DNA of 10,067 nucleotides from Brachionus plicatilis. Lineage: Eukaryota > Rotifera > Eurotatoria > Ploima > Brachionidae. Below are positions 1 to 6,926 of this stretch, in pieces. Each line of letters starts with the position of its first letter. The stretch's first letter is position 1. The translations under genes and the position numbers were made by a program. The stretch covers positions 459,473 through 469,539 of the forward strand of contig QEOQ01000431.1 in the NCBI GenBank assembly GCA_010279815.1, read 5' to 3'. A model generated the notes under the pieces. That model saw nothing but the letters and a program-made list of their open reading frames with translations. It searched no databases and was not told the DNA's origin.

Positions 1-76
1 TTATTTATAGCACTAACTAGCCGGTCTAATAAATGTCGGATAACCCCAGTTTCAAAACAATAATCATTTCTTTGAG
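1..76 (-). CDS. possible partial coding exon at the left edge, unrecognised
   Basis: Read on the minus strand, a splice-acceptor-like TTTGATCATTAG ends at 77. It is followed by an open frame running off the window edge (CAA at 74-72, AGA, AAT, GAT, TAT, TGT and on). The translation includes QRNDYCFETGVIRHLLDRL, a varied, helix-like sequence unlike the low-complexity noise nearby. The frame is closed just upstream by TGA at 86-84 with no ATG between, so it would have to be an internal or last exon joined to an exon further right, which I could not place. The base composition here is clearly richer in G+C than the following 300 bases. I do not recognise the protein. The plus strand also has an open frame here (after TTATTTATAG at 1-10, ending TAA at 61-63), so the strand is uncertain. 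Confidence 0.3.
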
Positions 77-148
77 CTAATGATCAAATGACCAACAACC
101 AACGCATAATTTTTTTTTTCAATAATTTTTATTATTTTGGAACAGAAA

Positions 149-154
149 GTAAGT
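149..154 (+). promoter_or_regulatory. consensus 5' splice donor, possible 5'UTR intron of PSMA4
   Basis: GTAAGT, preceded by CAGAAA, is a textbook donor. The only good downstream acceptor before the PSMA4 start is TTTTTCAG ending at 388, which would give a 240-nt 5'UTR intron. No promoter motif is evident upstream. The donor could also be unused if the leader is added by trans-splicing. Confidence 0.3.
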
Positions 155-360
155 TTCGAGCCATTCAGTTTGAGATTTTTTTTGAACAAAATGTTGAATC
201 ATTTTCATAAGTATACATTCGAAAATTTTGAAATTTAAATTCATGTTAAATTTCTGTAATACATGCACTATTTTAAATTGTGTTAAGTCATCTAAATTGA
301 AATATTTTTTCAATTTTTTTTAAACTAAATTCAGAATTTTTTAGTTTGTTAGCGTGAATT

Positions 361-388
361 ATTAACCTGATTAACCTTTATTTTTCAG
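361..388 (+). promoter_or_regulatory. splice acceptor just upstream of the PSMA4 start codon (cis 5'UTR intron or spliced-leader site)
   Basis: ATTAACCTGATTAACC (branch-point-like CTGAT and TTAAC) is followed by a T-rich tract and TTTTTCAG ending at 388. This leaves a 24-nt leader before ATG at 413. Such a strong acceptor so close to a start codon fits either a 5'UTR intron (donor at 149) or spliced-leader trans-splicing, known in rotifers, nematodes and flatworms. The sequence alone does not decide. Confidence 0.5.
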
Positions 389-412
389 ATTTAAACCTCA
401 CTTAATAAAAAA

Positions 413-1406
413 ATGGTAAAATACTCAATAATAATTAAAATTTTATATATCATATTTTTTCTCTTCAAGTCGAGACGTTATGATACAAGAACTACAATCT
501 TTTCTCCAGAGGGACGGTTGTACCAAGTTGAATACGCCCTAGAGGCTATTTCACATGCTGGTACCAGTTTAGGAATACTTGCCAATGATGGTATTTTATT
601 AGCGGCCGAAAAACGTAATACCAACAAACTTCTAGATGAACTTAACTATTCCGAAAAAATTTACAAACTAAACGAGTGAGTCTAAAAAATATATTATATT
701 TTAAATTTTATTTAAAAATTTTATAGAGATATTTGCTGTTCGGTTTCTGGTATTACTTCAGATGCTAATGTTCTAATCAATGAGCTGAGATTAATTGCCC
801 AAAGATACCAATTGAACTACCAGGAGCCAGTACCATGCGAAAATTTAGTTTCCAGTTTATGTAATATCAAACAAGCTTACACTCAATTTGGTGGAAAGCG
901 CCCGTTTGGCGTTTCTATCTTATACATGGGTTGGGATAAGCAATTTGGTTATCAATTGTATCAGAGTGATCCTTCCGGTAATTATGGAGGCTGGAAAGCT
1001 ACTTGCATTGGAAATAACAATCAGGTATATTTGATTAATGAAAGCAAATTAAAGTTTTTATAAAAAAAATATTTTAAGACTGCAATTTCTATTTTGAAGC
1101 AAGAATATAAAATAGGAGAGACAAAGCTGACAGACGCGCTGAAATTGGCCATTAAAATAATGAGCAAAACTTTGGACACAACTAAACTTAGCTCGGAAAA
1201 AAGTAAATTGTTTTTTTTAAATCAAAATTTGATCATTTGATAAAATAGTTGAAATTGCAACATTGACACGGGAGCATGGCAAGACTAGGATTAAAATTCT
1301 CGGAGAAAAAGAAGTGTCTGAGCTCATTAAACACTATGAAGAAGAACAAGCTAAATTAGAGGCTGAAAAATTGGCAAAAGAAAAAGCAGCCCAACAATCG
1401 AAATAA
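413..1406 (+). CDS. PSMA4: 20S proteasome subunit alpha type-4 (alpha-3 in yeast numbering), five exons
   Basis: Exons are 413-415, 470-675, 727-1024, 1079-1202 and 1249-1406, giving 262 residues against 261 in human PSMA4. Introns are 54, 51, 54 and 46 nt, all GT-AG. The first exon is only the ATG, and splicing yields [17 protein letters not shown], the conserved alpha-subunit N-terminus that forms the gate of the 20S ring. Further landmarks are KIYKLNED, AGITSD-like [52 protein letters not shown], and a charged [15 protein letters not shown] tail ending QQSK. Alpha subunits are non-catalytic; the protein belongs to the proteasome in cytosol and nucleus. Intron 1 has no stop and is a multiple of three, so an unspliced reading adds a false hydrophobic N-terminus. 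Identification is very secure; each junction restores family residues exactly. Confidence 0.96.
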
Positions 1407-1478
1407 GTCTGTGTTTTTTATGATTTTCAGTCAATTAAATCGAAACATTTATCTCTTGATATTTTAATTTATTTATAA

Positions 1479-1533
1479 AATAAAATTCAAAATTTTATTC
1501 TTTAAAATAAAACTTCCTTATAAAATAAATAAA
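1479..1533 (+). terminator. polyadenylation signals of PSMA4
   Basis: AATAAA occurs at 1479-1484, 73 nt past the stop codon, and again at 1506-1511, 1524-1529 and 1528-1533. The first copy is the likeliest signal. In DNA this A+T-rich the later copies may be chance. Confidence 0.5.
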
Positions 1534-2149
1534 ATTGGGATATGGTTTTTAAATTTTTCGGGTCGATAAATTATGGACCCATTTATCTTATTTTTGAGCT
1601 GAGGAAACAACACTTACTAATAACAAAATGCTTTGGTCAAAAAACAATTTTTCCTTTTTATTTGAATATAGTCCAAGAAAAAAAACAAATTAAATTTTTA
1701 TAATGATTATTTTTTTTTATTTTTAATGGATATTAAATATATAATATAGAACTTTAATCATTTAAATTTTATGCAACAAACAAATTTTTTTTCCTTAAAT
1801 AAAGACAAAACTAAAAAATGTTATTTCAGTAAAATCATTTCATCATCACTTTTTATCTGATTTTTTTTTTCCAATTATTCAGTCATCTAAATTTATATCA
1901 ATTTTTCTTTTAAATGCGGGCTCAAACAAAGGTCTTGAACCATTCGGACGTGCCCTGGGGTCACCCCCTAAATTATTTTTTAAATAAATAAAAATTTCAT
2001 CATATTTTTTCTTAGTCGTGATATTTTAAGGAAATTTTCTAAGGGGTTAAGGATTAATTCGGTTTTATCTTATTTTGCCTTAAACTTACCTATCATTAAA
2101 TTATTTAATTTATCATTAGAAAAATAAAAATATTTTAAATATGCCAGTT
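1485..2149. other. intergenic A+T-rich stretch, no gene seen
   Basis: No frame shows coding character here. It is mostly poly-A/poly-T runs. It holds a GGGTC/GACCC inverted pair near 1560-1580 and one clearly GC-richer patch at 1915-1972, listed separately. Confidence 0.6.
1915..1972 (-). repeat. GC-richer patch with a Pol III B-box-like motif, possible SINE relic
   Basis: On the minus strand GGTTCAAGACC (1941-1931) matches the B-box consensus GGTTCRANNCC. It lies in an isolated island that also contains the near-palindrome GGGGTGACCCC. No tRNA fold is possible: the T-stem pairs only at two bases, and I see no convincing A-box. It may be a decayed tRNA-derived SINE head or other transposon debris. 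Confidence 0.2.
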
Positions 2150-2167
2150 TATGGTAACCTGGTCTAA
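2150..2167 (+). repeat. left terminal inverted repeat plus TA duplication
   Basis: TA followed by TGGTAACCTGGTCTAA. It pairs with 2950-2967 with one mismatch. Confidence 0.7.
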
Positions 2168-2965
2168 TCGGGTGCCCTATTTTTTTTATTGCGTATTTCG
2201 CACCCATTTTGTTCAAAAACTTCAAAAATAGTCACCCACTTTTCCCGAAATTTTTTTTTCACCCATTTACCTCCGCGGTTAATTATGTGAGGCTCAAAAG
2301 GGTTAAACCGGTTAACCCGATTACACCTAAAATTGTATACAATTAGCCCGAAATTTAACCCTAAAAACAGAATTTTAACCCATTTAACCTATTTAGGAGG
2401 AAAACTTTTAAATTTATTAATAAATTTATTAGGCGATTCTTTAATTGATTTTTAAATAATAATTTGTTAAAAAATAAATTAATATTTTACGATTTGATTG
2501 CATTCTATAACAATTAATGATAAATTAAAAACAAAAAAGACAAAACAAAACAAGAGTGAGTTTTAAGAAGTATTTAAAAAAAAGAAAGAGTTAATCGTCA
2601 CAATCATCGCATAAAAATATTTCCTAAAATTCTAAAAAAATTCTCTTAGATACTTTAGCATGTGCTGAATCTAACAAGCGAAATAGGTTAGAGCTTAAGT
2701 ATTACCTAGGACCTTAAAGCACCCTTCTCCCGAATCACTAATTCGAGGCTTTTTCACCTCATTAGGCGTAGTCGAACTTTAAGAGAAAAAAAAGCATATA
2801 ACGATTTTTTTTTAAAATATTTCACACATATCATTCGATTTCTCTCCTCGAGTTCTACATATCAAGATATTTTTTTAGGTAGTAGCTTTAAAAATGAAGG
2901 AGATATAGGGGTTTTTCAAATTCGTTCACCCTATTAACCCATAACCCCTTTAGACTAGGTTACCA
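2152..2965. mobile_element. non-autonomous DNA transposon (MITE-like), TA target duplication
   Basis: The left end TGGTAACCTGGTCTAA (2152-2167) is matched, inverted, by TTAGACTAGGTTACCA (2950-2965) at 15 of 16 positions. Both ends are flanked by TA (2150-2151 and 2966-2967). TA duplication is the hallmark of Tc1/mariner-type integration. The 814-bp interior has no open frame of useful length, so it would need a transposase from elsewhere. Inside, 2161-2173 recurs inverted at 2315-2327 (12 of 13), next to a near-perfect palindrome GGGTTAAACCGGTTAACCC at 2300-2318. The interior is also rich in TTAACC/ACCCATTT words. More small stems lie at 2715-2760 (CGAAT/ATTCG and GAGG/CCTC). Superfamily assignment rests only on the TA and the ends. 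Confidence 0.65.
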
Positions 2966-2967
2966 TA
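2950..2967 (-). repeat. right terminal inverted repeat plus TA duplication
   Basis: TTAGACTAGGTTACCA followed by TA. This is the inverted partner of 2150-2167, with the single G/A difference at the tenth base of the repeat. Confidence 0.7.
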
Positions 2968-3031
2968 ATTAAAAATAATAAATTATTTTTTATTTGGATA
3001 AGAAAAAATTACTCAATAGTAAAATATACAG

Positions 3032-3662
3032 CACTGATTTCTTACGAGGATTTGGCGATATATTACGTAGAAAAATTTAATTTTACGAAATTTTTCGTGA
3101 AATGACTTGGTAAAATGACGATAAAGTTTTTTTACGAAAAATGACGTTAATTACGTAAAATTCCCTTTTCCAAAAATTCCAAAAAATCGCTGGATTTTGA
3201 CTTAAATTAAATTTAGTGAAAAAATTTACGTTAAAATTTTTGCGCAACAGCAAATTCTAAATCTAATAAAGAAATTTTGCTAAGCTCTAGAATAGTATTG
3301 TACATAGTTGCATTAACTTTCAAAGTCTGCTTATGATATGCAAAAACTGTATAAAATGCATCTCAATAAATCAGAAGAGTTAATCAGATTTACACAGTTT
3401 TTGTAACTATTTATGTTGCAAAATGTTTAAAAAGCTAATTTTGGAATAAAAATCAACTGTTTTTTTTACGATTCTTAACTTAAAAAAATAACTCTTGACG
3501 TAATTATATTTACGGAAAATTAAAAAATTTTTCTCTTGTGGAAAAATTAAAAAAATAATTTTAAAATCAAATTTTAAATCAAAAAACCCAAAAAAGAGCC
3601 ACAATCTTGCCACTTTTAGTCATTTTAGAAAATCGTAAAAAATTTTAGTTATAGCGCCAGTG
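3032..3662. mobile_element. degenerate CACTG-ended inverted-repeat element (candidate MITE)
   Basis: The left edge starts CACTG at 3032. After a 17-nt stretch it continues GGCGATATATTACG. The right edge read inward from 3662 is CACTGGCGCTATAACTAAAA. Both arms then carry TTTTACGA-like and AAATGACT words (about 3080-3120 on the left, 3615-3640 on the right). Interior TACGT/ACGTA words recur, and a perfect 10-bp inverted pair CAAAAACTGT (3341-3350) / ACAGTTTTTG (3394-3403) sits near the middle. There is no credible coding frame, and I cannot see a clean target duplication. Alignment of the arms requires a gap, so this is a tentative call. Confidence 0.35.
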
Positions 3663-3810
3663 CTTAGTATCAATTTATATTACCAATTTTATAAAATTTT
3701 AACTTGTAAGGTCTGTTTCATATATAAATTTTCGGAATTTAATGCTGAATAAAATTATATTAATCAAATTTAAACAGAATTTCTTTTTTCAGTACTTTTT
3801 TATGTGTTAT

Positions 3811-3898
3811 GTGCAAGGAGCTACCATAGGTGACCTCCTAGTAGGTTACCTCCGCAAGCTAGTCTTGCAATAGCTTATATTTATTATTATTATTATTA
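3811..3898 (+). mobile_element. possible 3' end of a truncated non-LTR retroposon or SINE, with (TTA)6 tail
   Basis: A GC-richer block in A+T-rich surroundings carries two consecutive potential RNA hairpins, followed by six TTA repeats (3881-3898). The first hairpin is GGTGACC (3829-3835) with GGTTACC (3844-3850), one G-U pair. The second is GCAAG (3854-3858) with CTTGC (3864-3868), a five-base loop. Structured 3' ends followed by a simple-repeat tail are typical of several LINE clades and their SINEs. GGTGACCTCC/GGTTACCTCC is also a direct repeat. No reverse transcriptase remains and no target duplication is obvious. Confidence 0.35.
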
Positions 3899-4280
3899 TA
3901 TTATTTTAAAAAGAAGCGGGGAAAAATCCAAAAAAATTAAAATTATAAATATAAATATAAATTATAAAAAAATTATAAATTGTTTGTCCCGACCATATTT
4001 TTTCGAGAAAAAAATTTGGTTTTTAAATAAAAAACAGTTTTTTTTATTAAAAAATTAAAAAATTTTTTTGATAATTTTCTAAGAAATTTAGTAAATTATA
4101 ATTTCATCCTTAATTAAGATTTTTAAAAAATAAAAAAAAATATATAATTTTAATAATGTGTTACAAATTTAAAAAATTTTTAAAGTCATAACTGTTCAGG
4201 AATTACCAAAAAACAATTATTTTAGATTTAAATGTGACTAATTTGTATTCTATCTTGATCTCTTGGCTCATTTGATCTTC
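3899..4280. other. A+T-rich intergenic stretch downstream of the STMC6-type gene
   Basis: No coding frame is seen. It is mostly A/T homopolymer runs. On the minus strand AATAAA occurs at 4048-4043, about 230 nt past the stop of the neighbouring gene; it could be that gene's polyadenylation signal but is weakly placed. Confidence 0.5.
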
Positions 4281-4740
4281 CTAAAAACAATAAGGAGGAG
4301 GTGGCTCGATGTTAGTTTTCTTCATCTCAAAATTATTATGAAATATCGTGTTAAAATCGGACAATTCCGTATTTCTGTTGCTATCATTACTTGGGGTTTC
4401 TAAATAAACGATAATTTAAAAAAATAAAAGTAAATTTATTAAATTAACCGTTTGAGCCAACTCGGCTTCGATTGGTTTGATTACTAAGTTTTTTTGAAGC
4501 GCATAAAACTATACAGCATATTGCTGCCACAATTGGAATAAATATCAATACAAAAAGAATAAGATTATTTGTAGAATCATTATTGATGGAAGGTGAATTT
4601 TCACATTTTGACTGATCTAGTCTGTAAAAATATGAAGAGCAGCAGTATTTTCTCGTGCATGTTCCGCAGCAATATGAATTGCACTTGAATGAAGAATAAA
4701 AAACATCATAAGAGTCATAATACGAATAACAAGTTGACAT
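4281..4740 (-). CDS. Shisa/STMC6-type single-pass membrane adaptor with C-terminal PPPY motif, two exons
   Basis: Exons are 4740-4449 and 4399-4281; the 49-nt intron (donor GTTAAT, acceptor TTTAG) splits a GAA codon. The product is 136 residues. Residues 20-34 carry the six-cysteine pattern C-x3-CC-x2-C-x4-CC (SYCCGTC, KYCCS), as in the Shisa, CYYR1 and WBP1/VOPP1 group. A membrane segment spans about 59-80 (LILFVLIFIPIVAAICCIVL), then basic residues, then a polar tail ending IEPPPPYCF. PPxY at the end binds WW domains such as Nedd4-type ubiquitin ligases; members act as trafficking adaptors. N54 is a possible glycosylation site. Unspliced reading ends after GSNG and loses the motif. ATG at 4740 is the only start before an upstream stop, yet no signal peptide precedes the cysteines, so an upstream exon may be missing. 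The donor is non-consensus. Subfamily is not resolved. Confidence 0.75.
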
Positions 4741-5560
4741 TATATAAAAAATTTTAATTTTTAGACTTATTTGAAATGTTTAATCAAAAATTAAATTTTT
4801 GCAGAACTTTATCATAATTAAAGATAATTTTAATTTTAAATAAAAAAAGAGATAACAAATAATTTTCTTCACCAAAAATTATTTAAAGCTTTGGAATAAT
4901 ACTAAAAAATCAGGTTCTTGGAGATCAGAAATTTTTTTGAGTTTTTCAACCTTCTAAACAAATTAAAAAATTACAATTTTTGCGGTCTAACTCTGATAAA
5001 CGTCCTGATGATCTGATAATTTAACAAACTGATCGATCTCCAGTTTTTAATTTAAAAATTAGAGAAATTAATTCCAATGCTAATTTTTATTTTTAAATTA
5101 TATGATTTGTGATATTTAATCATTTTTAATTTATTAATTTTAAAAGCTTTTAATTTTATTAAAATCGCCATTGTTCTATAAATAAATATTTTAACTTAAA
5201 ATAAATAATAAAACTAAAAATAATAATAATAATCATATTTTAAATCCAAAATCCAAAAATTCTATTCCATTATTTTTTCTTTATCTATTTGTATTTTAAA
5301 TGATTAAAATTAGTTTTAAAAAATAATCATAGTTAATGATAACTTATCTACTAAAAAAGTGGTCATGATTAAAAAATGTCTAACAATTAAAAAATACATT
5401 TTCCAACTAATTATATAAACAATACTATACTTTTTCCAATTAATTATTAAAATTAATTAATTAAGAATTTTTTATTTCTAATTGATCATTATATGATTTG
5501 AACTTACATTAAAATCTCTTCCTCTAATCCTATTGCTTTTTACAACTAATTCTTACTACT
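4741..5560. other. A+T-rich spacer between the divergent STMC6-type and OTU genes
   Basis: No gene is supported. I searched the minus strand for a signal-peptide exon and the plus strand for an OTU catalytic-cysteine exon (DGNC-like) and found neither. A small patch at 4985-5045 is richer in G+C, with repeated CTGAT/GATC words and short open frames on the minus strand, but none has start, splice or family support. (AAT)5 lies at 5219-5233. Divergent promoters are presumably here, but no motif stands out. Confidence 0.5.
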
Positions 5561-5979
5561 ATGGTGCCAAAAAAATTTAAGAGAGTATTTATAATTTAAA
5601 GTTAGATTCATTGAAATAAATAAACTTAACTTATCAGATCCATTTAAAAAATATAGAATTTTCGAATATGCGTAATATTTCAGAAAAAAACATCGAGGAG
5701 CCATTCGAAAACTTTATAGAGAACGTTGCAAAACTAAATGTGTGGGGTGATAATAAGGTATTGATGGCCTTAAGTATTTTGTTAACAAGACCAATTTATA
5801 TATTTAGATCAACTGGTGATCATGTAATTAGTAACCCGGGCAAATTAAATTCTTTCCCTTTAGCTATTTGTTATAATTTTCATATTTATCATTACAGTGG
5901 TTTAACTTGTTTCAATGGTATTCCTGTTTTTCCTTTTCCTAAATGTGACCAAAATTATTTATTAAATTTTCCTTATTAA
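5561..5979 (+). CDS. OTU-domain protein, C-terminal half only (no catalytic cysteine seen)
   Basis: The main exon is open to TAA at 5977-5979. Its frame contains FENFIENVAKLNVWGDNK, ALSILLTRPIYIF and, later, YNFHIYHYSGL. This is the layout of the second half of OTU cysteine peptidases: helix, WGD/WGG, alternate hydrophobics, RPI-x-V/I, then the catalytic His followed by aromatic (H93-Y94). OTU enzymes cleave ubiquitin chains, and OTU domains also occur in retroelements. The N-terminal DG-x-C segment is absent. One model joins 5561-5584 (MVPKKFKR) to 5638-5979 across a 53-nt GT-AG intron, giving 121 residues. The alternative starts at ATG 5668 (103 residues), with the acceptor at 5637 being a leader splice site. 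Either way the product should lack peptidase activity. It could be a relic, a regulatory OTU-like protein, or a gene with a missed exon. No AATAAA follows closely. Confidence 0.6.
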
Positions 5980-6144
5980 TATTTTATTTAAATTTTTTAA
6001 TAGAAAAAAATTTTATTGCTTTTCTTTGCAGAATTCGGTTCGAAAATTCCTCATTATTCCAGGGTCCTCAAATTTTGAAAATTTCTTGATACTCATTTAT
6101 TTCACAAAGAAAAAATATTTAAAAAAATTTAACTTGACAATAAG
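5980..6144. other. short spacer after the OTU gene
   Basis: A+T-rich, no coding frame, no clear polyadenylation hexamer. Confidence 0.5.
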
Positions 6145-6166
6145 TTTGGGATTTTCTGTACTTTTT
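6145..6166 (+). repeat. left terminal inverted repeat
   Basis: Starts TTTGGGATTTTCTG. It pairs with 6461-6482 with one mismatch in 22. Confidence 0.65.
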
Positions 6167-6460
6167 GTAATTTAAATAAGATTTGTCCAAAAATTTTTAT
6201 TTTTTTGAAAATCTGACTTCACTTATTTCGTGAATCGAATTAAGAAATTTAAATAAGACAAACCATTCGATTCAGAATTTTGTTGAGCTTTTTGAATATA
6301 ATGTTATTTTTCTTAATTTAAACATTATTTTTATCGAAAAATCAAAAATTTATTTTTTATGGAAACCTAAACCCCCTACTGACCCCAATTTTAAACCTCT
6401 GATCCCAAACCGTAGACAATTTCAAGAGCTCCCAAACATGTGTGTAGTTTCTATATTCTT

Positions 6461-6482
6461 AAAAAGTACAGAAAATTCCAAA
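6461..6482 (-). repeat. right terminal inverted repeat
   Basis: AAAAAGTACAGAAAAT followed by TCCAAA. This is the inverted partner of 6145-6166. Confidence 0.65.
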
Positions 6483-6903
6483 TAAATGGCATTTTAAAAC
6501 TTTTAAAAATATTTATGTTTTATAAAATAAGTGAGATTCAGTGTTTTAGTAGGTATCTTCTTCCATTAGGTATTAAAAATCGTTAAAAAAATGCTATTTA
6601 AAAGGAAAAAAAGCTATTAGATTTTTTTTTTCAAATTTTTTATTTATTTTTTAATAACTCATTTAAATTCAATCTTACAACAAAATTGCGATCCAGTGAA
6701 AAAACATTATCAATGGTTTTTTATATTTAAAATAATCTTTTTCTTTTTATTCTTAATAGTTTTAAATATTTTACAAATTATCAAAATTTAAAAATGAACT
6801 TTCATTAAATTTGAATGACTACTTAATGAAATTTTTATGCTTTATTTCAGTCATTCAATACTGATTTCTATCGAGTCAACTATCTAGATGAAAATAACTA
6901 GGC
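6483..6903. other. A+T-rich intergenic stretch, nothing recognised
   Basis: No coding frame, inverted repeat or RNA-like fold stands out. It lies downstream of the DUF1647 gene, which reads leftward. Confidence 0.5.
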
Positions 6904-6915
6904 TTTATTTTTATT
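6904..6915 (-). terminator. polyadenylation signal of the DUF1647 gene
   Basis: TTTATT on the plus strand at 6904-6909 and 6910-6915 reads AATAAA on the minus strand, about 12-18 nt past the TAG at 6929-6927. The placement implies a very short 3'UTR. Confidence 0.45.
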
Positions 6916-6926
6916 ATTGAAGTTTA

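Larger units (their letters stand above)
6145..6482. mobile_element. 338-bp inverted-repeat element (MITE or foldback), 22-bp ends
   Basis: Ends 6145-6166 and 6461-6482 are inverted copies matching at 21 of 22 positions; the core is ATTTTCTGTACTTTTT, the single difference is GGG against GGA near the outer edge. Inside is a perfect 10-bp pair TGAATCGAAT (6231-6240) / ATTCGATTCA (6265-6274), a 13-bp direct repeat AATTTAAATAAGA (6169-6181 and 6246-6258), and a C-rich stretch (6366-6440) unlike the flanks. It has no open frame. A target duplication is unclear: TAA lies on both sides only if the boundary is shifted by one base. It sits between the 3' ends of the OTU and DUF1647 genes. Confidence 0.55.

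Noticed and set aside
119..313. 64-residue minus-strand frame (MKKYFNLDDLTQF...)
   Set aside because: Low-complexity K/N/F-rich translation typical of A+T-rich noise, no family resemblance. I tried joining it to the possible exon at 1-76 and no donor gave the required phase.
1931..1941. B-box suggesting a tRNA gene on the minus strand
   Set aside because: No acceptor stem, no A-box at the right distance and the T-stem does not pair.
2285..2400. TTAACCC-like words suggesting interstitial telomere repeats
   Set aside because: The words are irregularly spaced with variable sequence and lie within the MITE-like element, so no tandem array exists.
3407..3613. 68-residue minus-strand frame rich in F, K and L
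   Set aside because: It lies inside the degenerate inverted-repeat element, its composition is that of poly-A/T runs, and it has no motif or splice context.
4985..5045. Short coding-like minus-strand frame (EIDQFVKLSDHQDVYQS) as an upstream exon of the STMC6-type gene
   Set aside because: No start codon or signal-peptide character, and no junction leads in frame into the exon at 4740.
3881..5233. TTA/AAT repeat tracts as a CRISPR-like or satellite array
   Set aside because: They are simple microsatellites of five or six units without spacers, in a eukaryotic genome.
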